Shown one piece after another: positions 1 to 4,469 of a stretch of 7,281 nucleotides of DNA. The notes below the pieces were generated by a model, which was given only the letters and a program-made list of their open reading frames with translations, did no database searches and was not told the origin of the DNA. The stretch spans positions 1-7,281 of the forward strand of contig CAKRNG010000047.1 of the NCBI GenBank assembly GCA_934370925.1, in the 5' to 3' direction. This DNA comes from an uncultured Lacticaseibacillus sp. (GTDB lineage: Bacteria > Bacillota > Bacilli > Lactobacillales > Lactobacillaceae). Within the stretch, counting starts at the first letter, position 1. Every line of letters begins with the position of its first letter. Made by a program: the position numbers and the translations under genes.

Positions 1-29
1 ATGGAGCCAGAAGTTCTTAGCGGTTTACC

Positions 30-122
30 GCCTAGAGCTCTGGACATCGTTAGTGCCGGCCCCACCACGTTCCGGCCCCCATAAGCCCGTAACGGAAGCC
101 ACCAGTGCGCACCGGCCTTGCC
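30..122 (-). repeat. Possible divergent copy of the hairpin repeat family, next to the SMR gene
   Basis: This is GC-rich palindromic DNA just downstream of the SMR stop codon. On the + strand it opens with cctagagctctg, close to the cctagtcgagctctg that opens the tandem units at 2903 and 3026. It closes near tgcgcaccg, close to their tgcgccg. Nested pairings are CTGG 40-43 with CCAG 102-105, CGTTA 48-52 with TAACG 90-94, and GCCGG 55-59 with CCGGC 72-76. The fold matches the tandem units only loosely: the cc/at internal loop and the bulged t are not clearly present. Just outside, 19-30 holds a small GCGGT/ACCGC hairpin. The window ends here, so the true extent is unknown. Membership of the family is an inference; the palindromic pairings are seen directly. 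Confidence 0.35.
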
Positions 123-132
123 TCATACCAAG

Positions 133-453
133 CTACTGCCCACTTGTAACCTTGATGCCGATGATGCTGATGATTAGCAATCCAATAAAAGCTACTGTCG
201 CGAAGTTGAGCTGTTCACGGAACAAAACTACCCCCGCAATCACCGCACCAACCGCACCAATCCCCGTCCAAACAGGGTACGCAATGGATAGGTCAATCAC
301 CCGTGTTGCTTTGGCGAGGAAGAAGAAGCTGATGATCATCCCTACCACCGTCGCCACACTGTACGGTAATCGCGTAAATCCGACACTTAACTTCATACAA
401 GATGACCAAACCACTTCAAACACACCCGCAATAATCAAATAAATCCACGTCAT
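133..453 (-). CDS. SMR-family exporter, Gdx/SugE (guanidinium exporter) type
   Basis: This is a 106-residue, four-helix membrane protein of the small multidrug resistance family, which works as a dual-topology dimer exchanging a cation for protons. The essential glutamate is E13 in GVFEVVW of helix 1. W16, S42, Y59 and W62 occupy the positions that hold the guanidinium group in Gdx-type members, and the VWTGIGAVG signature typical of Gdx/SugE is present. This favours guanidinium export over broad drug export, although Gdx-like proteins can also carry some quaternary ammonium compounds. P60, next to Y59, is unlike the usual alanine there. The start is ATG with AAAGGA nine bases upstream. Only about 28 bases separate the nusG terminator hairpin from the start codon and no separate promoter is evident, so expression may depend on read-through. 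I see no guanidine riboswitch motif. Confidence 0.85.
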   Translation of the reverse strand: MTWIYLIIAGVFEVVWSSCMKLSVGFTRLPYSVATVVGMIISFFFLAKATRVIDLSIAYPVWTGIGAVGAVIAGVVLFREQLNFATVAFIGLLIISIIGIKVTSGQ

Positions 454-481
454 TTTTGTTCATCCTTTCTGATTCAAAACA

Positions 482-538
482 AAAACAGCCCTCATCCCCC
501 TTCTTCCATGACCTGACGAAGGGGGTGACGACTGTTTT
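482..538 (-). terminator. Strong intrinsic terminator after nusG
   Basis: CCCCCTTC (496-503) pairs with GAAGGGGG (518-525) around a 14-base loop. The stem continues outward through an imperfect arm to AAAACAG (482-488) with CTGTTTT (532-538), with one mismatch and one bulged base. Read on the minus strand, the hairpin is followed by a T-rich stretch (TTTTTGTTTT). The c489/a531 mismatch becomes G-U on the minus strand, so the structure fits transcription out of nusG. It lies 30 bases after the nusG stop and directly before the SMR ribosome binding site. A smaller hairpin (GTACC/GGCAC type, 542-555) lies between it and nusG. Confidence 0.85.
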
Positions 539-568
539 GCTGTACCCGGTGGCACAATTATGCAACTA

Positions 569-1111
569 TTAGAGCTTGTCTGCCTGATTGAAATCAAGTT
601 CAGCGGCAGTTTCACGTCCGAACATGTTGATGTTCACGCGCATCTTGTACTTCTCGTTATCAACTTCAGTAACCTTACCCGTTGTTCCGGAGAAGGCACC
701 GTCGATAATCTTAACGGTTTCGCCCACTTCGTATTCAACGTCGCTACGGTGCGTTTCCATACCGATTTCGCGAAGGATCTTTTCGATTTCGTCAGGCATG
801 AGTGGTGCTGGCTTACTTCCGGCACCATGACTACCAACAAATCCGGTTACGCCTGGCGTGTTACGAACAACGAACCAGGATTCATCAGTCATCACCATTT
901 CAACGAGTACGTAACCAGGGAAGGTCTTTTCCTTTTCAACCTTATCCTTACCGTTCTTCAAGGTGTGCTGTTCTTCTTCCGGCACAATGACACGATAAAT
1001 GTAATCGTCCATTCCCATTGAACTTGCACGGGATTCAAGGTTGGTCTTCACCTTGTTTTCGTATCCAGAGTAGGTGTGCAGTACGTACCACTGCTTCTCA
1101 GCTGATTCCAT
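569..1111 (-). CDS. nusG: Transcription termination/antitermination factor NusG
   Basis: This is a 180-residue protein of normal length for Firmicutes NusG. It binds the elongating RNA polymerase clamp and affects pausing and the coupling of transcription to translation. The NGN domain spans roughly residues 6-117, with WYVLHTYSGYE near the start, FPGYVLV at 64-70 and NTPGVTGFVG at 84-93. A C-terminal KOW domain spans 127-178, with GETVKIIDGAFSGTTGKV at 130-147. The start was placed at the ATG at 1111, where GAAAGGAAG precedes it at good spacing and MESAEKQWYVLHTYSG begins like other NusGs. The frame is open 16 codons further upstream, but that part has no ribosome binding site. It is not directly joined to secE: a terminator, a repeat and a new promoter lie between them. 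Confidence 0.97.
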   Translation of the reverse strand: MESAEKQWYVLHTYSGYENKVKTNLESRASSMGMDDYIYRVIVPEEEQHTLKNGKDKVEKEKTFPGYVLVEMVMTDESWFVVRNTPGVTGFVGSHGAGSKPAPLMPDEIEKILREIGMETHRSDVEYEVGETVKIIDGAFSGTTGKVTEVDNEKYKMRVNINMFGRETAAELDFNQADKL

Positions 1112-1183
1112 GTTGGTCTTCCTTTCGATTATGAGCGCAAAATAAAAAACCGCCACCACGGGGGTATTGGTCTAACTCCATTC

Positions 1184-1192
1184 AGTTTAGCA
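1184..1192 (-). promoter_or_regulatory. Candidate extended -10 promoter for nusG
   Basis: Read on the minus strand this is TGCTAAACT, an extended -10 (TGn plus a four-of-six hexamer), about 75 bases before the nusG start. The -35 region is poor. A promoter is expected here because the secE terminator at 1390-1419 should isolate nusG from the upstream operon. The resulting leader, of about 65 bases, contains a G-rich then T-rich stretch (1137-1165). I could not fold this into a convincing attenuator. Confidence 0.45.
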
Positions 1193-1249
1193 CACTTACT
1201 TCATCTAGAATAGCTATTTTTACGAACCGGTCATTGACAGAAAAAGTCT

Positions 1250-1307
1250 GGCGCAACAACTCCCGAACCCAATAAAGCCACTGCCGCCAAACCACGGAGG
1301 TTGCGCC
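1250..1307 (-). repeat. Inverted-repeat hairpin between secE and nusG
   Basis: GGCGCAAC (1250-1257) is the exact reverse complement of GTTGCGCC (1300-1307). A further four-base arm inside pairs with a two-base bulge, giving a hairpin of about 58 bases. On the minus strand, AGAC and then TTTTT follow, so it could act as a weak terminator, but the four-base spacer is atypical. Its right arm abuts the 56-base dispersed repeat, and both share the GGCGC at 1303-1307. It probably belongs to the same inserted or decayed block. Confidence 0.5.
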
Positions 1308-1358
1308 ATAAGTCCAAAGCACACGAACGTTACATCCAGTCGCGTGCCAGAAGACTGC
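1303..1358 (-). repeat. 56-base dispersed repeat, inverted copy of 2810-2865
   Basis: The reverse complement of this stretch matches 2810-2865 at 54 of 56 positions, with no gaps by eye. In the 2810 copy the first 15 bases form the 3' arm of a long hairpin (2716-2824). The 5' arm is missing here, so this looks like a truncated copy carrying only the end of the hairpin and its downstream tail. It is the main content of the gene-free stretch between the secE terminator and the nusG promoter. With its partner it forms inverted repeats flanking secE, rpmG and the sigma factor gene. Confidence 0.9.
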
Positions 1359-1389
1359 AAGACACCGAACAAAACGACGCCATTAACGT

Positions 1390-1419
1390 AAAAAAAGGAG
1401 CGAACACAAGGCTCGCTCC
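1390..1419 (-). terminator. Intrinsic terminator after secE
   Basis: On the minus strand GGAGCGA and TCGCTCC form a seven-base-pair stem around a nine-base loop, followed immediately by seven Ts (1390-1396). It begins 33 bases after the secE stop codon. It should end the rpmG-secE transcript and so separates secE from nusG, which are usually co-transcribed. Confidence 0.88.
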
Positions 1420-1452
1420 CATCTCAATCGTTATTCGTGATGTATGTCCGAG

Positions 1453-1623
1453 CTAGAAAACAAACTTATCAAGCAGAGACACAATAACCCAATCTACAAG
1501 CGCGAAGTACGCTGCAAATAGGACTGAGGTCAACAAAACCGTACTCGTATCGCGGCGTGTTTCCTTACCTGTTGGCCATGTAACCAACTTCATTTCATTA
1601 ACGACACTCTTCAAGAACTTCAT
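1453..1623 (-). CDS. secE: Preprotein translocase subunit SecE
   Basis: This is a 56-residue protein with one membrane helix, the Gram-positive short form of SecE, which clamps the SecY channel in the plasma membrane. The amphipathic part MKFLKSVVNEMKLVTWPT carries the family's xxVTWPT motif before the helix. A polar linker (GKETRRDTS) leads into the membrane helix at about residues 28-50 (TVLLTSVLFAAYFALVDWVI). The ATG at 1623 follows GGAGGG, which directly abuts the rpmG stop codon, so only 11 bases separate the two genes and they form an operon. The protein is at the short end for the family but looks intact. The gene is too short for most ORF length cut-offs. Confidence 0.95.
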   Translation of the reverse strand: MKFLKSVVNEMKLVTWPTGKETRRDTSTVLLTSVLFAAYFALVDWVIVSLLDKFVF

Positions 1624-1634
1624 GTTGACCCTCC

Positions 1635-1784
1635 TTACTTCGTTTCGCGGTGGCTCGTCACCTTGCCGCAGTATTTACAAAACTTGTTTAACGTCAGCCG
1701 GTCTGTGCGCTTTTTGTTCTCAGGAATAAAGTAATTCCGTTGACCGCACACGCTACAGGCTAACGCCACTTTCTTGACTCCCAT
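1635..1784 (-). CDS. rpmG: 50S ribosomal protein L33, zinc-binding (four-cysteine) form
   Basis: This is a 49-residue L33 of full family length. Two CxxC pairs (C10/C13 and C36/C39) make up the zinc-ribbon, identifying the C+ paralogue rather than the zinc-free form. The core [10 protein letters not shown] and the [13 protein letters not shown] segment are typical. The start at 1784 has AGGAGG six bases upstream. Zinc-form L33 genes are often replaced functionally by cysteine-free paralogues under zinc limitation; whether one exists elsewhere cannot be seen here. It lies 102 bases after the sigma factor gene, in a gap with its own promoter-like sequences and a leader hairpin, and is followed by secE. 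Confidence 0.95.
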   Translation of the reverse strand: MGVKKVALACSVCGQRNYFIPENKKRTDRLTLNKFCKYCGKVTSHRETK

Positions 1785-1794
1785 GGCGGTCCTC

Positions 1795-1828
1795 CTACTG
1801 GTGGATGACCCACCTAATCTCGTAGTAG
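1795..1828 (-). promoter_or_regulatory. Leader hairpin next to the rpmG ribosome binding site
   Basis: GGTGG (1800-1804) pairs with CCACC (1810-1814) around a five-base loop. CTACT (1795-1799) can pair further out with AGTAG (1824-1828). On the minus strand the last arm, AGTAG, runs directly into the AGGAGG of rpmG, so folding would hinder ribosome access. This suggests control of L33 translation, but the outer arm overlaps one of the two candidate -10 boxes, so whether it is wholly transcribed is uncertain. Confidence 0.4.
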
Positions 1829-1855
1829 TTTACCATTTTACCACGCTTGGTACAA
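1827..1855 (-). promoter_or_regulatory. Promoter for rpmG-secE
   Basis: On the minus strand TTGTAC (1850-1855) and TAAACT (1827-1832) are spaced by 17 bases, and the -10 is preceded by TGG, giving an extended -10. A second extended -10, TGG then TAAAAT (1835-1840), overlaps it. Both point to rpmG from the gap after the sigma factor gene. This would let ribosomal protein and translocon genes be expressed independently of the sigma factor. Confidence 0.6.
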
Positions 1856-1886
1856 GTTATTTAACCTGATCATCCCTCTCGATGTG

Positions 1887-2450
1887 CTATTCCCGATACG
1901 TTTGTTGGCGTTCAGTCACAAACTTGGTGAATTTTTTGCGTACCCGTTCTAGCGCACGTGCCATGTTGTGCGTGGTGGGCTCCTGCCCCGAGACCCGATT
2001 CATCAAGGCGCACATTTCTGCTGGGGAGAGCGTGGCGAAAAAATGCTGAATATCCGCCCGCACAACGAAATTGGCCTCCGCATCCTGAACCATCTGATTA
2101 CCCGTGTGCAACATTTGCTCCATCTCGCTCTCCGAGACCCCCGCCCGGATGGCTTGATGTGCAATTAATCGTTTCTTCGCTAGGTTCGACCGTACCACTG
2201 ATTTCAGATGGCTTGTCAAAACCAATTTGTAATACGGACCGAATTGCGACCCGTGACTGCCATCGTACCGTTCAACCGCCTCAAGAAGTGCCAGTCGCGC
2301 CTCTTGAATCCAGTCATCACGTGAAAAATTTGGTAAATGGTACTGATAAATCTGACTCAACACCAACGGACGATACTGCGTAAACAACGCAGTGAACGCC
2401 TCCGAATCCTGCCGCGCATCCGCAATCAACGCCAACTCCTCACACTCCAT
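1887..2450 (-). CDS. sigH: Sigma-70 family factor, SigH/ComX-like
   Basis: This is a 187-residue alternative sigma factor at the conserved sigH position between rlmB and rpmG. Region 2 is recognisable: residues 18-42 form helix 2.1, and DDWIQEARLALLEAVERYDG (45-64) carries the core-polymerase contact of region 2.2. The following stretch to about 100 (ending with SHLKSVVRSNLAKKR) covers 2.3-2.4. Region 4 (about 138-180) is weak, with a divergent helix-turn-helix after LSPAEM. It is shorter than Bacillus SigH (about 218). In lactobacilli this orthologue is linked to competence genes such as the com operons; its target here is inferred from position, not seen. The ATG at 2450 has AAGGGG eight bases upstream. 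The 695-base leader side contains repeats and no other gene. Confidence 0.8.
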   Translation of the reverse strand: MECEELALIADARQDSEAFTALFTQYRPLVLSQIYQYHLPNFSRDDWIQEARLALLEAVERYDGSHGSQFGPYYKLVLTSHLKSVVRSNLAKKRLIAHQAIRAGVSESEMEQMLHTGNQMVQDAEANFVVRADIQHFFATLSPAEMCALMNRVSGQEPTTHNMARALERVRKKFTKFVTERQQTYRE

Positions 2451-2684
2451 GCCCTTATCCCCTTACCCTTTATAAATGTTTGGTTGTAAGTAATATACGA
2501 ATTTTTAGCGTCATCTGAAAAGCGAACATCCGCTTGTATGTGTTGAAAATAACCAGAAAACTGACAACATTGACGTTAGTTGTCTATGGAAACTAACAGC
2601 CATGATGATTTCTTTCTTTAAGCGGTTCCATCTTTTGACTATTTATACCAATAATTGCAGTCACGTTGTAATAGGAATGATTCG
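2451..2684. other. Non-coding sigH upstream region with inverted repeats
   Basis: I see no gene here. A possible minus-strand -10, TATATT (2492-2497), lies about 45 bases before the sigH start but has no good -35. Small palindromes are AAGCG/CGCTT (2520-2535), GACAAC/GTTGTC (2563-2568 with 2579-2584) and a perfect seven-base GTTAGTT/AACTAAC (2575-2581 with 2591-2597). The last two share bases 2579-2581 and cannot form together. An AT-rich stretch with TATAAA on the minus strand lies near 2643-2648. A yacP-like gene, found at this place in Bacillus, is absent. Confidence 0.5.
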
Positions 2685-2721
2685 GAGGCTGCGCCAAAAT
2701 AAAACAGACGAGGCTGCGCCA
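2685..2721 (+). repeat. Short direct repeat at the 5' border of the long hairpin
   Basis: The 12-base sequence gaggctgcgcca occurs at 2685-2696 and again at 2710-2721, 25 bases apart. The second copy enters the 5' arm of the hairpin at 2716. A similar ggaggttgcgccataa appears at 1297-1312 beside the other repeat fragment. The duplication marks the left edge of the inserted structured DNA. Confidence 0.75.
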
Positions 2722-2824
2722 GAAGACGGTTTGGCCCCGGTATACAAGGTAGGCCCGGTGGAAATCCCGAACTTAGGATTTCTACCGGGCCTGCCTTGTA
2801 TGTTAGGGGGCAGTCTTCTGGCGC
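2716..2824 (+). repeat. Long (109-base) hairpin element, + strand polarity
   Basis: GCGCCAGAAGAC (2716-2727) pairs exactly with 2813-2824. Inside, after an asymmetric loop (ggtttg against a single a) and a four- to five-pair GC stretch, 2739-2767 pairs with 2776-2804 over 29 consecutive positions around an eight-base loop (2768-2775). Five of these 29 pairs are G-U when read as + strand RNA, and would be A-C mismatches in minus-strand RNA. If this is an RNA, it is read from the + strand, opposite to all genes here. Upstream (aaacaga) and downstream (cgactgga) flanks resemble those of the tandem units at 2903-3147. The weak open frames crossing it in both directions are unlikely to be genes. 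Could also be a MITE-like palindromic element. Confidence 0.85.
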
Positions 2825-2865
2825 GCGACTGGATGTAACGTTCGTGTGCCTTGGACTTATGGCGC
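2810..2865 (+). repeat. 56-base dispersed repeat, partner of 1303-1358
   Basis: This begins in the 3' arm of the long hairpin and runs 41 bases past it, ending at GGCGC. Its reverse complement matches 1303-1358 at 54 of 56 bases. Conservation of the tail as strongly as the hairpin arm indicates that the copied unit is larger than the hairpin, and that the two copies separated recently. Confidence 0.9.
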
Positions 2866-2902
2866 ACCCACGCCTGTTTTAGCTTGTATGCATGTGAGGG
2901 TA

Positions 2903-3025
2903 TCCTAGTCGAGCTCTGCGTCCCAACTTTTTCCGCTTAGCCCAGAATCGACTGCGGTGGAATCTCGCCACCTCCGTCAATTCTATGCTAATGCTCAAAA
3001 GTTCCCGGGATGCGCCGCTCTGTTT
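2903..3025 (-). repeat. Structured tandem repeat unit A (123 bases)
   Basis: On the + strand it begins tcctagtcgagctctgc and ends tgcgccgctctgttt, exactly as unit B, but the middle differs. Pairings are 2918-2924 with 3007-3013 (one G-U), then a ccc bulge (3004-3006), then 2925-2931 with 2997-3003. Next, 2935-2941 pairs with 2987-2994 with one bulged t (2992). After a cc/at internal loop, 2944-2952 pairs with 2976-2984 (one mismatch), and 2956-2960 with 2968-2972 close a seven-base loop. Orientation is assigned to the minus strand because unit B abuts the rlmB stop codon and would be transcribed with it. Pairing alone does not decide the strand. Confidence 0.85.
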
Positions 3026-3147
3026 TCCTAGTCGAGCTCTGCAAAACAGAAGCTTCCGGTTAACCCGAAACAATCGCCGGGGAAGTGCACCCCACCGCTT
3101 GTTTCATGTTAATCCTCACCTTCTACCCGTTTTGCGCCGCTCTGTTT
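3026..3147 (-). repeat. Structured tandem repeat unit B (122 bases)
   Basis: It lies directly adjacent to unit A and overlaps the rlmB stop codon by two bases. Pairings are 3041-3047 with 3129-3135, an accc bulge (3125-3128), 3048-3052 with 3120-3124, then 3058-3064 with 3108-3115 with one bulged t (3113). A cc/at internal loop follows, then 3067-3073 with 3099-3105, and 3079-3082 with 3090-3093 around a seven-base loop. The helices occur in the same order as in unit A, with the same bulges and loops but mostly different base pairs. As it begins at the end of rlmB it would form the 3' part of the cysS-mrnC-rlmB message. Confidence 0.85.
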
Positions 3148-4069
3148 ATACTTCCCGGCTAGTAAATGCCTGGTACAACAGCACCCCAGTCGCAACGCTC
3201 GCGTTCAGGCTCTGTACGTGACCAACCATTGGAATCGAGATGGTTGCATCCATGAGTTTGGCAACACCGGGGGAAATCCCCTTGCCTTCGTTCCCAATCA
3301 CAAGGCCAACTGCTCCCTTGGCGTCCCACTTGCGGTAATCTTGGCCTTCCATGGCGGTACCGAAAATCCACACGCCACGATCTTTCAGCGTCCGAATTGT
3401 CGCGGCCAGGTTCGTGACGCGTGCAACGGGAACGTGTTCAATGGCCCCTGTGCTAATCTTCGCCACGGTGCTGGTTAGCCCCACAGCACGGTGCTTCGGA
3501 ATGATAATCCCGTGCACGCCCACTGCATCGGCCGTTCGCAAAATGGACCCCAAGTTGTGTGGGTCTTCCAGATTATCGAGTAGCAGGAAGAATGGATCTT
3601 GTTCATGCTTTGCTGCGTTCGCGAACAAATCATCAATCGTCGCGTAGGCGTATGGTGACATCGCGAGCATCACGCCTTGGTGATTCCCACGGTCACTCAG
3701 GAGGTCCAGCTTAGACTTCGGCACCTTGCTGACGATAATCTTCTTGGTCTGGGCCGCCTTCACGATATCGTGAATCTGGTCCCCCTTCAGTTCAGATTGA
3801 ACGAAGAGCTTGTTGATGGTCGCTGCACTGCCAACCCGCAATGCTTCCTGAACTGCATGCCGGCCGAAAACGAACTCAGTATCCGTGTCTTCGTCCGTTG
3901 CCTGTTCCTCACGCGGTTGGCGACTACGATCAGCCACCTTACTGCGGTTTGGCTTGCGGTCATCACGGAAGTTGCCCCGCTTGTTGCCACTTGGACGGCC
4001 GCCCGCGTTGTTGCCTGAACGACCCGCACTAGGCCGTCCACCTTCACGCTTATTGTTCCAGTTTGCCAT
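3146..4069 (-). CDS. rlmB: 23S rRNA 2'-O-ribose methyltransferase RlmB (SpoU/TrmH family)
   Basis: This is a 307-residue SPOUT-fold enzyme that uses S-adenosylmethionine to methylate a 23S rRNA ribose (G2251 in E. coli numbering). An L30e-like substrate-binding domain (about 65-150) starts with [13 protein letters not shown]. The SPOUT catalytic domain (about 158-305) has all three motifs: NLGSILRTA (172-180), [12 protein letters not shown] (255-266) and [17 protein letters not shown] (279-295). The first 64 residues form a basic, low-complexity extension rich in G, R, N and S, with GGRPS twice (10-14, 23-27), probably disordered and RNA-binding. The ATG at 4069 lies within mrnC (20-base overlap) behind GGGGGA, indicating coupled translation. 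Related family members such as YacO-type enzymes of Firmicutes may modify other sites, so the exact target is inferred. Confidence 0.93.
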   Translation of the reverse strand: MANWNNKREGGRPSAGRSGNNAGGRPSGNKRGNFRDDRKPNRSKVADRSRQPREEQATDEDTDTEFVFGRHAVQEALRVGSAATINKLFVQSELKGDQIHDIVKAAQTKKIIVSKVPKSKLDLLSDRGNHQGVMLAMSPYAYATIDDLFANAAKHEQDPFFLLLDNLEDPHNLGSILRTADAVGVHGIIIPKHRAVGLTSTVAKISTGAIEHVPVARVTNLAATIRTLKDRGVWIFGTAMEGQDYRKWDAKGAVGLVIGNEGKGISPGVAKLMDATISIPMVGHVQSLNASVATGVLLYQAFTSREV

Positions 4070-4469
4070 GCCCGGTTCCCCCGTTTTCTACGTAATCAAT
4101 GCACCACTGCGCCAGTTCTGCCACCCGCTCGAATCGTTCGAGAACCTGTAAGGAACCAAATAGCGCCTCAAATCCCGTCGAGATGCGGTACGTCACAACA
4201 TCTGTGTTCTTCGCGTGCGTGTAGCTCTTCGCGTTCCGGCCGTGCTTGAACATGGCCCATTCGTCCTCGCTCAACACGCCTTCCTTCTCCATCCCATCAA
4301 TGAGGGCGGCCTGCGCCTTCGCGGAGACAAAGTTCTTGGCTTCCCGCTGCAACTGTGCTGGCTTGGTCAAGCCACGCTCCAGCATGCGCGTGCGAATGAA
4401 GACTTCATAGACAGAATCACCCAGATATGCGAGCGCAATCCCATTAATTTGTTCCGGTGTCATTTTCAT
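4050..4469 (-). CDS. mrnC: Mini-ribonuclease III (MrnC)
   Basis: This is a 139-residue RNase III-like endonuclease lacking the double-stranded-RNA-binding domain; in Bacillus it trims 23S rRNA precursor ends. The catalytic signature [18 protein letters not shown] holds acidic D18, and the second acidic site is E101 in [26 protein letters not shown] is also characteristic. The start was placed at the ATG at 4469, which overlaps the cysS stop as ATGA, a common coupling arrangement, with GAGGTG nine bases upstream. A GTG at 4481, four codons earlier and with AAGGA nearby, is an alternative start, and an ATG at 4463 is a third. It is sandwiched by overlaps between cysS and rlmB, as in other Firmicutes. 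Confidence 0.94.
   Translation of the reverse strand: MKMTPEQINGIALAYLGDSVYEVFIRTRMLERGLTKPAQLQREAKNFVSAKAQAALIDGMEKEGVLSEDEWAMFKHGRNAKSYTHAKNTDVVTYRISTGFEALFGSLQVLERFERVAELAQWCIDYVENGGTGHGKLEQ

Noticed and set aside
542..555. Guanidine-II (mini-ykkC) riboswitch hairpin upstream of the SMR gene
   Set aside because: The loop is ACCG rather than ACGR and a second matching hairpin is missing.
560..1021. Long + strand frames opposite nusG, rlmB, cysS and wecB
   Set aside because: They are antisense shadows of well-recognised genes, with no ribosome binding sites or family resemblance.
2496..2503. TACGAATT, resembling the streptococcal com box TACGAATA
   Set aside because: It is one base off, on the strand pointing away from sigH and followed by no gene; likely chance in AT-rich DNA.
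2602..2867. Open frames of 78 (+) and 68 (-) residues across the long hairpin
   Set aside because: They are mirror products of the palindrome, have no ribosome binding site and resemble no protein family I know.
2903..3147. CRISPR array
   Set aside because: There are only two units of about 122 bases, with long self-complementary middles and no short repeat-spacer pattern.
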